Origin: Bacteroidota bacterium
Lineage (GTDB): Bacteria > Bacteroidota > Bacteroidia > Bacteroidales > NBLH01
DNA length: 64,000 nt
Reading direction: 5' to 3'
NCBI GenBank assembly: GCA_025361565.1
Contig: JANYKN010000166.1
Span: 26,255 to 90,254, forward strand
Shown piece by piece: positions 28,665 through 38,553 of this stretch (positions are counted from its first letter, which is position 1; the number at the start of each line of letters is the position of its first letter). A program made the translations under genes and the position numbers. The notes below the pieces were generated by a model. It was not told where the DNA came from. It saw nothing but the letters and a program-made list of their open reading frames with translations, and did no database searches.

Positions 28665-29534
28665 TCACTTTAATTCCAGTTCATAAGCCATTAGCCTGTT
28701 GTCGGAAAAAGTAGGAATAATCAATAGTTTTTTATCTTTAATATATTCAATATCAGCAGCATTTATTTTATCCGCAACTGTACTTAAAAGCAAAATTTTA
28801 GGGTCTGTTTTAGAAACCAGAAATATATTTCCAAGCCAGTCTGAAATTATATATTGACTTTCGTTAATTTTCACCAATCCGTCAATTGAACCTGTTTCTG
28901 TAATAAAAGTTCTCACATGTCTGCTTTCCAAATCAACTGAAATAATATAATTGTTACACCCGACCAACAAATCCGTATTATCTACAAGTAATCCATTGGG
29001 ATTAAATAAATTACCGACGCTTAACCAAACATCAAATTTTCCATTTTTCAAGCAATAAAGCAAATTATTTTTTGTATCCGAAACATAAACATTTCCATTT
29101 TTATCAATCGCTACATCATTTAAAAATTTAGCCTTTTTAGCTGGATACTGTTTAATAATCTTCCCCGAAGCAATATCAATTTCAACCAATTGATCGATAT
29201 CGGCTACATATAATTTACCTTCAAAAATGCCCATTCCTTTGGGTGCATTCAAACCTGTTATCCATTTTAACTGGATTATTGCACCGTCTTTTGAAATTTT
29301 TGAAATAAATCCATTCCCATCCTTTTCATCGGGGACTCCATTTATATTTGCCACAAATAAAATATCCAATTTTTCATTATATAATACAGATTCCGGAATA
29401 GATAGCAGTTTTTCCGAAGACCATTTGCTTTTTAAAGGTGAATGAAAAATCTCATTGCTTGACTGTGCTGTAGTATGTAGAAAAAAAGGTAACTGAAAAA
29501 TACTAAAAATCAGCATTTTAAATATATTTTTCAT
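28665..29534 (-). CDS. Secreted SMP-30/NHL-type beta-propeller protein
   Basis: A 289-residue exported protein (signal peptide MKNIFKMLIFSIFQLPFFLHTTA). Repeats such as LDILFVANINGVPDEKDGNGFISK, GIFEGKLYVADIDQLVEID and FLNDVAIDKNGNVYVSDTKNNLLYCL are typical of the SMP-30/gluconolactonase/NHL beta-propeller superfamily. The family includes lactonases and calcium-binding enzymes, but many members are uncharacterised exported propellers. No metal-binding set could be fixed by eye. It is convergent with the PD40 gene. Confidence 0.75.
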   Translation of the reverse strand: MKNIFKMLIFSIFQLPFFLHTTAQSSNEIFHSPLKSKWSSEKLLSIPESVLYNEKLDILFVANINGVPDEKDGNGFISKISKDGAIIQLKWITGLNAPKGMGIFEGKLYVADIDQLVEIDIASGKIIKQYPAKKAKFLNDVAIDKNGNVYVSDTKNNLLYCLKNGKFDVWLSVGNLFNPNGLLVDNTDLLVGCNNYIISVDLESRHVRTFITETGSIDGLVKINESQYIISDWLGNIFLVSKTDPKILLLSTVADKINAADIEYIKDKKLLIIPTFSDNRLMAYELELK

Positions 29535-29895
29535 GGTGTTTGGATTATTAAGGTTTTGAATGAAGTGAAAAGAAATTAGAAGTTTTTAAATAATTGTTTC
29601 ATAGTTTCCTCATCTAAAAAACAAATTTAAATTAAGCTTGAAATTTTGATTCTAAATAAATAGTAAAAATAAGTTAAAATGTTTAATACCTTTTTAATCA
29701 AAGTCTTAAAATATGTTAATAATGGTTTGATTGATTCAATATAAGTCATAAATAATTGATTTATTATAACTTAACGATTAATACTTAATAAATTAAATAT
29801 TCAAATAGTTAACTTGTTTTTTTTATCTAAATTTACTATGTTTGCATAACATATTATTATGTCTGCATAATGGTTAACTAAATAATCTAAATAAA
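29535..29895. other. Divergent intergenic region holding the etfBA promoter
   Basis: About 361 bp, AT-rich. The plus-strand promoter at 29814-29844 is the only element recognised. No RNA or repeat was seen. Confidence 0.6.
29814..29844 (+). promoter_or_regulatory. Bacteroidota-type promoter of etfBA
   Basis: A TTG -33 element (29814-29816) and a perfect -7 TATGTTTG (29837-29844) are separated by 20 nt, the spacing expected for the Bacteroidota housekeeping sigma factor. The start would be near 29850, about 45 nt before the etfB ATG. Confidence 0.75.
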
Positions 29896-30639
29896 ATGAA
29901 AGTATTATTATGTATTGGTCACGTTCCCGACACAACTTCTAAAATTAGATTTGTTGAGGGCGATACACAGTTTAATAAATCTGATATTCAGTACATAATT
30001 GGGCCTTACGAAGAGCTTGCGCTTACCCGGTTACTGGAAATAAAAGAAAAAATAGGAGATCTGACAATTACAGTTATAAATGTTGGACTAGCTGAAACTG
30101 AAGCTACCTTACGAAAAGCACTTGCAGTAGGCGCTGATGATGCCATCCGGGTCGATGCTGAACCTTTGGATGCCTATTTTGTAGCGTGTCAAATTGCAGA
30201 AGTATTTAAGCAAAGTGGGTTTGATTTTATTGTTACCGGAAAAGAATCAATCGACTTTAATGGCGCCCAGGTTGGTGAAATGATTTCTGAAATTCTTGAT
30301 ATTCCTTCTATATCAAGTACATCATTTATCGATATTGTTGGTGGTAAAGCAAAACTTGATAGGGAAATTGATGGAGGGAAAGAATCCCTGGAGTTGGCTT
30401 TTCCATTTGTTTCTACAGCTGGAAAAGGTTTTGCCATTGAACCCAGAATTCCGGGTATGCGCGGTATTATGTCTGCCCGTACAAAACCGATGAAAATTGT
30501 TTCTCCACAAACACAAAATGCTAAAACAAAAGCTGTGAAGTACTATTTACCACCTTCAAAATCAGGATGTAAATATGTGGATAATGAAAATGTTGGCGAA
30601 TTAGTTCGACTACTTCATGAAGAAGCAAGAGTTATTTGA
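29896..30639 (+). CDS. etfB: Electron transfer flavoprotein beta subunit
   Basis: A 247-residue FixA/EtfB protein. MKVLLCIGHVPDTTSKIRF is the family N terminus. TVINVGLAETEATLRKALAVGADDAIRV and GAQVGEMISEILDIPSISS are typical ETF-beta motifs. It is the first gene of a two-gene operon with etfA, 40 bp apart, behind a clear promoter. ETF carries electrons, usually between acyl-CoA dehydrogenases and the quinone pool or a bifurcating partner. Neither partner is encoded nearby. Confidence 0.95.
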   Translation: MKVLLCIGHVPDTTSKIRFVEGDTQFNKSDIQYIIGPYEELALTRLLEIKEKIGDLTITVINVGLAETEATLRKALAVGADDAIRVDAEPLDAYFVACQIAEVFKQSGFDFIVTGKESIDFNGAQVGEMISEILDIPSISSTSFIDIVGGKAKLDREIDGGKESLELAFPFVSTAGKGFAIEPRIPGMRGIMSARTKPMKIVSPQTQNAKTKAVKYYLPPSKSGCKYVDNENVGELVRLLHEEARVI

Positions 30640-30679
30640 AACTAATTGAATAGTTATTTTACCCAATAATTAAAAAATC

Positions 30680-31651
30680 ATGGCAATATTAGTATATACT
30701 GAAAATTGGGAAGGTAAATTTAAAAAATCCACCTTCGAATTATTATCATATGGCAGTGAAATAGCAAAACTAATGGAATGCGAATTAATTGCATTAACTA
30801 TTGGTAAAGTTGAAGAAAATGAATTGAAAGTTCTTGGAAAATATGGAGCCTCGGTGGTTTATAAAATACAAGATCCTAAACTTGAAACATTTACAGCCAA
30901 GTCGTATACACGGGCAATTGCTGCTGTGGTAAAGGATTTGGGGGCCAATGTAATTTTGTTTTCTAATAATACCAACGGAAAAGCAATTTCACCAAGGTTA
31001 GCTGTTAAGTTCAATGCTTCACTCGCTCCCGGTGTAATGCAATTGCCTTCATCAACTGATCCTTTTGTTGTAAGAAAGCGGGTATACTCAGGAAAAGCTT
31101 TTGCAGATTTTGAGCTAAACAGCGAGATAAAAATATTGACTTTAAATACAAATTCTTTTCAAATCATTGAAAACAACAAAGAAATTGTAACGAAAGAATT
31201 TGCAGTTGAAATCCCTGATGCTGACTTAGTTGCCAAGCCGCTGGAAGTAAATATGGCCAAAGGCCAGATATTGATTACTGAGGCTGAAATTTTGGTTTCG
31301 GCAGGACGTGGATTAAAAGGGCCGGAAAACTGGGGAATGATTGAAGAGTTGGCTCAAGTTTTAGGGGCAGGCACTTGCTGTTCCAGGCCAGTTGCAGATT
31401 TAAATTGGCGCCCTCATCACGAACATGTTGGGCAAACCGGTAAAGTGGTAGCTCCGAATTTATATATTGCAATTGGTATTTCCGGAGCTATACAGCATTT
31501 AGCAGGGGTTAATGGTTCTAAAGTTATGGTTGCTATAAACAGTGATCCTGAAGCACCATTTTTTCAATCGGCAAATTATGGAATAATTGGTGATGCTTTT
31601 GTCGTTGTTCCAAAATTAATTGAGGCTTTTAAAAAATTTAAAGCAGGATAA
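30680..31651 (+). CDS. etfA: Electron transfer flavoprotein alpha subunit
   Basis: A 323-residue FixB/EtfA protein. The C-terminal FAD domain shows VSAGRGLKGPENWG, LGAGTCCSRPVADLNWRPHHEHVGQTGKVVAPNLYIAIGISGAIQHLAGV, and NSDPEAPFFQSANYGIIGD, all ETF-alpha hallmarks. The N-terminal nucleotide-binding-like domain is complete. It forms a heterodimer with EtfB, binding FAD between the subunits. Confidence 0.95.
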   Translation: MAILVYTENWEGKFKKSTFELLSYGSEIAKLMECELIALTIGKVEENELKVLGKYGASVVYKIQDPKLETFTAKSYTRAIAAVVKDLGANVILFSNNTNGKAISPRLAVKFNASLAPGVMQLPSSTDPFVVRKRVYSGKAFADFELNSEIKILTLNTNSFQIIENNKEIVTKEFAVEIPDADLVAKPLEVNMAKGQILITEAEILVSAGRGLKGPENWGMIEELAQVLGAGTCCSRPVADLNWRPHHEHVGQTGKVVAPNLYIAIGISGAIQHLAGVNGSKVMVAINSDPEAPFFQSANYGIIGDAFVVVPKLIEAFKKFKAG

Positions 31652-31701
31652 TTCTATTTCATCAAATTTTTCGTTTTACTCCATAGGTCGAAAAACAAAA
31701 T

Positions 31702-31745
31702 AAAGGATCAAATCATTTGAGATTTGGTCCTTTAGCATTTTATTC
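31702..31745. terminator. Terminator after etfA (bidirectional)
   Basis: AAAGGATCAAATC (31702-31714) pairs with GATTTGGTCCTTT (31721-31733) apart from one G-A mismatch, between convergent genes. T-rich sequence on the plus-strand side follows. Confidence 0.75.
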
Positions 31746-31759
31746 TGAATTTGAAAATT

Positions 31760-32374
31760 CTATTTGAAACTTGGGCACGCAATACATCCTTTCTTTTTAC
31801 CCGGATTTTTATTTATCCAATATTTTAACCCAAATGCAATACCAATAGATTCAGCCTGTGTATGATTTAGTGATATTGTAAAATCGCTGTATTTGGTCAG
31901 ATAATAATTGTATTCAATTTCACCACTTAACCATGTGAACTTATACTGCCAGCCCGATGATTCATTATATATAGACTCGTTAATATATCCTTCGATATCG
32001 GACCAACTCTTCCGGTAAAATATTCCGGGGCCAACAGCAAAGTATATAGAATGTTTGAAGGATTTTACAAGTTTTATTTTAATCATCAACTGGGTTGAAG
32101 CTGCTATATGCATGGCTTTATCAAGTATTAAAAATTGTGAAACCTTTAATGCAGTTCTAGGGCTGGCAAATCCTTCGTATGAAAAATTAAGACCAGGTTC
32201 TAATGCTAGCTGACCATTGTCAGATAATTTCATTTGCAAAATTTCAGGCTGTGTTTCAGTAAATTGATAGCTAAGGCTGGTAAGTTTAAGACTGACACTG
32301 TTTTGTGCCTTGCTTTGAATTAGAGACAGTAAAAAAAGAAATATTGAACTCAGCTTTATATAGTTAATTTTCAT
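31760..32374 (-). CDS. Small exported beta-barrel protein of unknown function
   Basis: A 204-residue protein with a signal peptide (residues 1-23, ending SKAQ). The rest alternates hydrophobic and polar residues as outer-membrane strands do, with aromatic residues (YFAVGPGIFYRKSW, YKFTWLSGEIEYNYYLTKYSDF, IGIAFGLKYW). This is like the small beta-barrel porin-like proteins common in Bacteroidota. No enzyme motif was seen. The C terminus is cysteine-containing and basic (KKKGCIACPSFK), not a typical barrel end. Confidence 0.65.
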   Translation of the reverse strand: MKINYIKLSSIFLFLLSLIQSKAQNSVSLKLTSLSYQFTETQPEILQMKLSDNGQLALEPGLNFSYEGFASPRTALKVSQFLILDKAMHIAASTQLMIKIKLVKSFKHSIYFAVGPGIFYRKSWSDIEGYINESIYNESSGWQYKFTWLSGEIEYNYYLTKYSDFTISLNHTQAESIGIAFGLKYWINKNPGKKKGCIACPSFK

Positions 32375-32560
32375 GTTTGTTTTAATTTCAAATTATAGTT
32401 CAATTCGTTAAAGTGTTTAATTTTTTTTTCTGATTATTAGTTCCTAAATTAGTTGTTCAAGACCTTTTAAAAAACGGAAGCTTTTACTAAAAATTATAAA
32501 ACTTATCTTATTTCAAATTATTTATTCATATTTGCCACTTTATTAAATTAAATTATTATT

Positions 32561-33430
32561 ATGAAAATACAATTAATCCTTGGTGCAATTTTGCTTTCAA
32601 CAATTACTCTTTTTAATGACAAGCCTGCATATCAGATTTTTGATGCGAAGGGCAAAGATATCAAATACTCCAAAATGATCGAAAAATTGGCTGATGCCGA
32701 TATTGTTTTGTTCGGAGAGCTCCACACAAACCCCATTTGCCATTGGCTGGAATATGAAATAATGAAAGATTTATTTCAGGTAAAAAAAGAAAAGATAGTG
32801 CTTGGCGCAGAAATGTTCGAAACTGATAATCAACTTATTTTATCCGAGTATTTAGGCAATAAATTTGATTCGAAGAAATTTGAAGATGAAGCAAAATTAT
32901 GGAAGAATTATACAACCGACTATAAGCCACTTGTTGAATATTCTAAAACCAATTCAATTCCATTTATAGCAACAAATGTTCCGCGCAGATACGCCAGCAT
33001 GGTTAATAAAGATGGTTTTGAAGTACTTGATAGCTTATCTGATGAAGCTAAAGTTAATCTGGCCGATTTACCGGTAAAATACGATCCTGAATTGAAATGT
33101 TATAAGGATATGATGGAAATGGGTAAAGAAATGGGTGGGCATGCAAGTGTCAATTTCCCTAAAGCTCAGGCAATTAAAGATGCCACAATGGCAAAATTCA
33201 TTTACAAAAACTGGACGCCTGGAAAATTATTTCTACATTTCGAAGGGTCTTATCATTCTGATAATTACCAAGGGATAGTATGGTACTTGTTGGCTAAAAA
33301 TCCAAACTTAAAAATAGTTACAATTAGCAGTGTTGAGCAGAAAGATATTGAAAATTTAGAAGATCAGTACAATAACCGCGCTGATTTTATTGTAACAATC
33401 CCTGAGACTATGACTCAGACAAGCAGATAA
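32561..33430 (+). CDS. ChaN-like (Tiki superfamily) exported protein
   Basis: A 289-residue protein with a signal peptide (MKIQLILGAILLSTITLF). ADIVLFGELHTNPICHWLEYEIM and KIVLGAEMFETDNQ, followed by a GSYHSDNYQGIVWYL C-terminal block, match the ChaN/EreA-like haem-binding lipoprotein family (conserved GELHTN and E..H residues). ChaN proteins bind haem in the envelope; some relatives are metallo-hydrolases. No lipobox Cys is seen, so it is a secreted rather than lipid-anchored form. Single gene. Confidence 0.8.
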   Translation: MKIQLILGAILLSTITLFNDKPAYQIFDAKGKDIKYSKMIEKLADADIVLFGELHTNPICHWLEYEIMKDLFQVKKEKIVLGAEMFETDNQLILSEYLGNKFDSKKFEDEAKLWKNYTTDYKPLVEYSKTNSIPFIATNVPRRYASMVNKDGFEVLDSLSDEAKVNLADLPVKYDPELKCYKDMMEMGKEMGGHASVNFPKAQAIKDATMAKFIYKNWTPGKLFLHFEGSYHSDNYQGIVWYLLAKNPNLKIVTISSVEQKDIENLEDQYNNRADFIVTIPETMTQTSR

Positions 33431-33458
33431 TTACAGCAAATCAACCTGTCAAAATTAT

Positions 33459-33502
33459 AAATCGCTTAATTTCTTCTATATCGAAGAGATTAAGCGATTT
33501 AA
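33459..33502. terminator. Bidirectional terminator between ChaN-like gene and mutS2
   Basis: AAATCGCTTAAT and ATTAAGCGATTT inverted repeat (about 33459-33470 and 33489-33500) with extension into TTCTTC/GAAGAG, between convergent genes and flanked by A and T tracts. Confidence 0.8.
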
Positions 33503-33532
33503 TTTATACAACCGTTTTTTGCTTTCACTCAT

Positions 33533-35989
33533 TCAATACACAAAAGTAACCACAGTGATGCCTGCGCCTCCAAGTTCTATTTTTTCATCTTTGGCCGAAC
33601 TAATTAATTTGATTGTTTTGAGATATTCACGGATGAGCTGCCTTAAAATTCCATTGCCTTTACCATGTAAAATACGGACTTCGTTGGCCTCCACCATAAT
33701 GCACTCATCTATGTAGTTGGTAACCATTTGCAGGGCTTCATCGGCACGTTTTCCACGCACATCAATACCATATGAAAAACTGTTTTTTACTTCACCGATT
33801 TCAAAAGATTTTGAAACTTTGTTTGATTCGGAATTGCTTTGTTTTTTAAATTCCTTCGAACTTATTTTAAGCACTTGGGTTTTATCGAGAACCATTTGCA
33901 TGTTCCCAAGCGAAATGAAAACTTTGTTGTCCTTAATTTCCAAAATTTCACCTGTACCTTGTCCGTTTTTTAATTTTACTTTATCTCCAATGTTGAAATT
34001 TAAATCAATTTCCTTTTTATCATTATTTTCAGCTAGTTTTTCCTTTTTCTGATTCTTTATTTTCTCAATTTTCTTGGTCAGAAATTTACTCTCATGCTCA
34101 AATCTTTTTTCAGTTTCACCTTTGAGTTGATCGATTTTTTCACGTACTTCTTTTATTTTGACTTTTTCGGCATTATTCTTTTTAATCTCAAAAATTGAAT
34201 TTTCAATGGTTTTGTTCACTCCCGAAAGAATGTTTTCAGCGGCAAGCTTGGCTTCTTTGATGATGTCTTTTCTTTTTTGCACAGTCAATTTTGTTTCGTC
34301 TTCATGCTTTTTTAAAACGTTATCAAGAAGAAGTTCTTTTTGGCTGATTCTTTTATTGATATTGATTATATTTCTACGTTCCTTTTCAATTTCCTGCAAA
34401 TGCTTGTCAAAATCAATCTGTTCTTTGCCAATCTTTTTTTCGGCACTTTGCAGAATTCTGGCTGGTAATCCAATATTTTTGGCAATTTCAAATGCAAACG
34501 AACTTCCAGGTCTTCCAATTTCGAGTTCATAAAGCGCCTTCATGTTTCTGTTGTCGAACAACATAGCTCCATTTACCATATTTTTGGCCGAACTTGCAAA
34601 GTGTTTCAGGTTTCCATAGTGCGTGGTAATAACGCCATAAACACCTGAATTTACAAATTCTTCAAGCATCGCTTCGGCAATTGCACCGCCAAGTGAGGGT
34701 TCAGTTCCCGAGCCAAACTCATCGATAAGTACCAACGTGCTATCGTTGGCATTTTCGATCAGTTTTTTCATATTTTTCAAATGAGAACTGTATGTACTTA
34801 AGTCATCTTCAATGGATTGCTCATCGCCAATATCAATAAAAAGTGAATGGAACAAACCCATAGTTGAAGATTCGTGCACTGAAACCAATAAACCGCATTG
34901 TAACATATATTGCAACAAACCCACTGTTTTTAAACACACTGATTTTCCTCCTGCATTTGGTCCAGATATGAGAATAATACGCTGATTTTCATGCATAATC
35001 AAATCCAGTGGAATGACTCTTTTTCTTTCTTTTTCGAACGAAAGAAAAAGCAACGGATGTATAGCCGATTTGAGGGTAAGTCCACTTTTGTTTGTCAATT
35101 TGGGCAAATTGCCATTTATTTTTATCGCAAAAAGGGCTTTGGCCCTTATAAAATCAATTTCGGCAAGGAAATCATATCCCAACAGTAAATCTTCGGCATA
35201 TGGCCTTATATGGTCGCACAATTCGAGTAGAATTTTGATTATTTCCCTGCGCTCGGCAAATTCCAATTCCCTTATTTCGTTGTTTATTTCAATGATTTCG
35301 AGTGGTTCAATAAACGAAGTTTTTCCAGTGGCTGATTCATCGGCTACATATCCCTTTATTTTTCTTTTTGAAGAAGCGGGAACAGGAATCAACATTTTAC
35401 CATCGCGAATGGTTAATTGGGTATCCGAATCAATAATGTTTTCATTTTTAGCCTTTTGTAGGATATTGTGCATTATCCTCGAAACACCTGAAAGTCTGCT
35501 TTGCAGCGATTGCCTAATTTGAAGCAATTCCTTTGAAGCATTGTCGCGGATATTGCCATTGTTGTCTAAAATCCGATTGATTTTATCGATAACGAAAGGG
35601 AAAACAGGAACTGTTCCTGCCAACATTTTCAGGTTTGGATACTTGTCATCTTCAGATTTTGAAATCCAGGTAACAATAGCTTTAATTTCTTCGAGCGATC
35701 TTTTGATATCGAACAGTTCCTCCAATTCAACAAAAGTACCTTCAATTTTGAGCCTATTTATGGCATCGCGAACATCGAAAAAATGCTGTATTGGAAAACT
35801 TTCATCTTCTTTGGTAAGATTTTTATATTCATTAACAAGGCAAAGTTGAGTTTTTACTTTATTGAAAGAAACAATAAATTGAATTTCATCCACTTTGTCT
35901 TTACCAAGTTTGCTCAGGCAAAATCCTTTTACATTGCTCCTGATTTTATCAAATCCTATCTTCTCTTCAAAATTATTCGGGAAAATCAT
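33533..35989 (-). CDS. mutS2: MutS2 endonuclease
   Basis: An 818-residue protein with the MutS2 architecture: N-terminal clamp region, MutS-type ATPase with Walker A GPNAGGKSVCLKTVG, ALIDEFGSGTEPSLGGAIAE, a long coiled coil (about 520-650), a KOW-like linker (FNIGDKVKLKNGQGTGEIL) and a C-terminal Smr nuclease domain (DVRGKRADEALQMV...RILHGKGNGILRQ). It suppresses homologous recombination and also processes stalled ribosomes in some bacteria. A TAATTTTG -7-like element (minus strand, 36008-36015) lies before the start. Full length and intact. Confidence 0.97.
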   Translation of the reverse strand: MIFPNNFEEKIGFDKIRSNVKGFCLSKLGKDKVDEIQFIVSFNKVKTQLCLVNEYKNLTKEDESFPIQHFFDVRDAINRLKIEGTFVELEELFDIKRSLEEIKAIVTWISKSEDDKYPNLKMLAGTVPVFPFVIDKINRILDNNGNIRDNASKELLQIRQSLQSRLSGVSRIMHNILQKAKNENIIDSDTQLTIRDGKMLIPVPASSKRKIKGYVADESATGKTSFIEPLEIIEINNEIRELEFAERREIIKILLELCDHIRPYAEDLLLGYDFLAEIDFIRAKALFAIKINGNLPKLTNKSGLTLKSAIHPLLFLSFEKERKRVIPLDLIMHENQRIILISGPNAGGKSVCLKTVGLLQYMLQCGLLVSVHESSTMGLFHSLFIDIGDEQSIEDDLSTYSSHLKNMKKLIENANDSTLVLIDEFGSGTEPSLGGAIAEAMLEEFVNSGVYGVITTHYGNLKHFASSAKNMVNGAMLFDNRNMKALYELEIGRPGSSFAFEIAKNIGLPARILQSAEKKIGKEQIDFDKHLQEIEKERRNIININKRISQKELLLDNVLKKHEDETKLTVQKRKDIIKEAKLAAENILSGVNKTIENSIFEIKKNNAEKVKIKEVREKIDQLKGETEKRFEHESKFLTKKIEKIKNQKKEKLAENNDKKEIDLNFNIGDKVKLKNGQGTGEILEIKDNKVFISLGNMQMVLDKTQVLKISSKEFKKQSNSESNKVSKSFEIGEVKNSFSYGIDVRGKRADEALQMVTNYIDECIMVEANEVRILHGKGNGILRQLIREYLKTIKLISSAKDEKIELGGAGITVVTFVY

Positions 35990-36124
35990 ATTTTATTAAA
36001 TTGACTGCAAAATTAGCAAATACAACAGTATTATGAAAAATCCTTTATAAATTTAATTGAAGAAGATTTGAATCATAAAAAAAAACACTATTTTTAAATA
36101 TTTATTATTCAAATACATTGATAT

Positions 36125-37249
36125 ATGAAAGATTTTCTATTACAGTCCTTTATTTTAATCATTGTTGCAATTCCGGTTTCAATCATCCTAATCAAGGTAT
36201 TCTTTAAAAACTCGATTTTTGGCAAAATCAGTGCCATTTGGACATTTAGTGTAATTTTATGTGCCATTAATTGGACAGCCAGAATTGAATTTGCCGGATG
36301 GACAAGGGCTTTTTCAAATCCTACCACTATAATTATCCTTTTTATTTCGGTTTATATTGCATCTCGTATGGTGCGTGATCCTTTAAAAGCAATGATGGAA
36401 GATTTGCATAAGATAGCAAATGGGGATATCGATATTAAAATTACAGATCTCTATCAAAATAGAAATGACGAAATCGGTTCGCTAGCTACATCCATTAATT
36501 CAATATCCCTCAACCTGCATAAAACCTTGAGTAGTATGAAAAAGAATTCGAACGATTTGATGGTTGTGAGCGATGAACTAAGCCATATCATGACCAATAT
36601 GATGGAAAATACTTCAACTCAGGCTTCGTCCATTGAGGAAATTTCGGCAACTATGGAAGAAATTGCTTCAATTGTAAGCTTAAACACAGAAAGTTCGCAG
36701 AAAACAAGTATGACTACTTTAAAAACTATTGAAGCTATAAAGGAAGGAAGCGAATCTACCGAGCAATCTATTGAAGCAATGAAGGAAGTAACTGAAAAAG
36801 TGAAAATTATCAATGAAATAGCCTTTCAAACCAATATATTGGCTTTAAATGCAGCCGTTGAAGCTTCACATGCCGGCGAAGCCGGTAAAGGTTTTGCCGT
36901 GGTAGCCAATGAAGTAAAAAAACTTGCACAACGCAGCAATAGCGCAGCACAAGAAATTGAGGAAGTTACAAACAAAGTTTATCAAATTTCAGAAGTTGCA
37001 GGTTCTAAACTTACCAACATCATTGACGAAACCAATCAGACATCCATTCTAATGAAAGAAATTGCAGCTGCAAGTGTCGATCAAAATACAAATATTCAGC
37101 AAATTAACGATTCTATTCAGGTATTGAATAAGATGATTCAAAACAATACTTCAGAAAGCGAAAAAATTAATGCAAAAGCTGCTTTTGTTTCAAACTCTGC
37201 AAAAAAATTGAATGATCAGGTTTCTTTCTTCAAACTTAGAAGGAGTTGA
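36125..37249 (+). CDS. Methyl-accepting chemotaxis protein without periplasmic sensor (copy 1)
   Basis: A 374-residue protein. Two closely spaced membrane segments (about 5-25 and 37-57) leave no room for a periplasmic ligand domain. A HAMP-like region ([23 protein letters not shown]...[13 protein letters not shown]) and a C-terminal MCP signalling domain follow. The tip sequence is [43 protein letters not shown]. It is strongly similar to the next gene, so the two arose by duplication. No CheA, CheW or motility genes are seen in the window, so partner pathways are unknown. It may sense a membrane or cytoplasmic signal. Confidence 0.92.
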   Translation: MKDFLLQSFILIIVAIPVSIILIKVFFKNSIFGKISAIWTFSVILCAINWTARIEFAGWTRAFSNPTTIIILFISVYIASRMVRDPLKAMMEDLHKIANGDIDIKITDLYQNRNDEIGSLATSINSISLNLHKTLSSMKKNSNDLMVVSDELSHIMTNMMENTSTQASSIEEISATMEEIASIVSLNTESSQKTSMTTLKTIEAIKEGSESTEQSIEAMKEVTEKVKIINEIAFQTNILALNAAVEASHAGEAGKGFAVVANEVKKLAQRSNSAAQEIEEVTNKVYQISEVAGSKLTNIIDETNQTSILMKEIAAASVDQNTNIQQINDSIQVLNKMIQNNTSESEKINAKAAFVSNSAKKLNDQVSFFKLRRS

Positions 37250-37392
37250 TTATTTATTATTTTAGGAGAACTAGAAATATAGTAGTCAATACTTTAAAAA
37301 TTTGAATGAATTGGGATTTTTGAAGTAGTTTCAATTTGTTTAATGAATTATTTTTATGTTGCATTGGAATTATAATCTTAAATAATTGTTTG

Positions 37393-38529
37393 ATGGAAAG
37401 TTTTATTAAATCGGTTGTTATTTTATTAGTTGTAGGAGTACCTGTGTCAGTAATATTGATGAGGGTTTTATTTAAAAATTCAGTTTTTAGGCAGATAAGT
37501 ACCATTTGGGTAATTACTTTGTTATTTACTTCCATTAATAATTCAGCAAGGATTCAATTCGAATCTTCATATCCTCAAGCCATGGCGCTTCCAATTGGGA
37601 TAATTGTGATTGGACTAGGTATTTATATTGCATCAAAGTATGTAAAAGTCCCGTTGAATCAAATGACTGATGATTTAGCCAAATTAGCAAAAGGTGATAT
37701 CAATATAAAAATAGGGGAATATTATTCAAATAGAAATGATGAAATTGGGAGTCTGGCCAATTCAGTTAATATGCTTGCTCTTAATCTAAGTCACATGATT
37801 GGTAATGTACATTCGAATTCGCTTGAAGTGAATAAATTAAGCTCTGATTTGAATCAAATTATGAAATCGATGATTAACAATTCATCGGCTCAATCATCTT
37901 CGATTGAAGAAATATCTGCAACAATGGAAGAAATAGCAGCTGCCATAGAGCAAAATTCTGAAAATTCGCAGCGTACAGAAGCCATTTCAGCCAAAACAAT
38001 AGTAGCAATAACAGAAGGAAACAAGTCAACCTTGCTTTCTATTGAAGCCATGAGCGAAGTTGCCGGCAAAGTAAAACTAATTAATGATATTGCTTTCCAA
38101 ACAAATATTTTGGCATTAAATGCGGCAGTTGAAGCTTCACATGCAGGTGATGCAGGCAAGGGATTTGCGGTAGTAGCTTTAGAAGTGAAAAGACTTGCAG
38201 AATCAAGCAAAAAAGTTGCCCGCGAAGTAGAAGAAGTTTCAAACCGTGTACTTTCTGTATCAAAAAATTCGGGGACTCAATTGAATGAAATTATTGAAGA
38301 TGCTAGTTTGACCGCCAGTTTAATTAAAGAAATTTCATCTGCTAGTTCTGAACAAAATTCCAGCGTACAGCAAATTAATTATGCTATTCAGGAATTAAAT
38401 AAAATGCTACAAAGTAATTCAAATGAAGTAGAAAGAATTAACGATAAGGCTATTTCATTATCTCAAACAGCTCAAAAATTGACAAGCTCAATTTCCAAAT
38501 TTGTAATAAAAAATGATAAAGAAAGGTGA
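37393..38529 (+). CDS. Methyl-accepting chemotaxis protein without periplasmic sensor (copy 2)
   Basis: A 378-residue paralogue of the preceding gene (start at 37393 matches copy 1's N terminus; an upstream ATG at 37336 adds 19 residues that copy 1 lacks). It has the same pattern of two close membrane segments, HAMP-like [13 protein letters not shown] and the MCP tip [43 protein letters not shown]. Gap to copy 1 is 143 bp, so co-transcription is possible. Divergence between the copies is spread over the whole length, including the linker between the membrane segments, which argues for different inputs or just drift. Confidence 0.92.
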   Translation: MESFIKSVVILLVVGVPVSVILMRVLFKNSVFRQISTIWVITLLFTSINNSARIQFESSYPQAMALPIGIIVIGLGIYIASKYVKVPLNQMTDDLAKLAKGDINIKIGEYYSNRNDEIGSLANSVNMLALNLSHMIGNVHSNSLEVNKLSSDLNQIMKSMINNSSAQSSSIEEISATMEEIAAAIEQNSENSQRTEAISAKTIVAITEGNKSTLLSIEAMSEVAGKVKLINDIAFQTNILALNAAVEASHAGDAGKGFAVVALEVKRLAESSKKVAREVEEVSNRVLSVSKNSGTQLNEIIEDASLTASLIKEISSASSEQNSSVQQINYAIQELNKMLQSNSNEVERINDKAISLSQTAQKLTSSISKFVIKNDKER

Positions 38530-38553
38530 AATCAAAATAGATATTTACATCAA

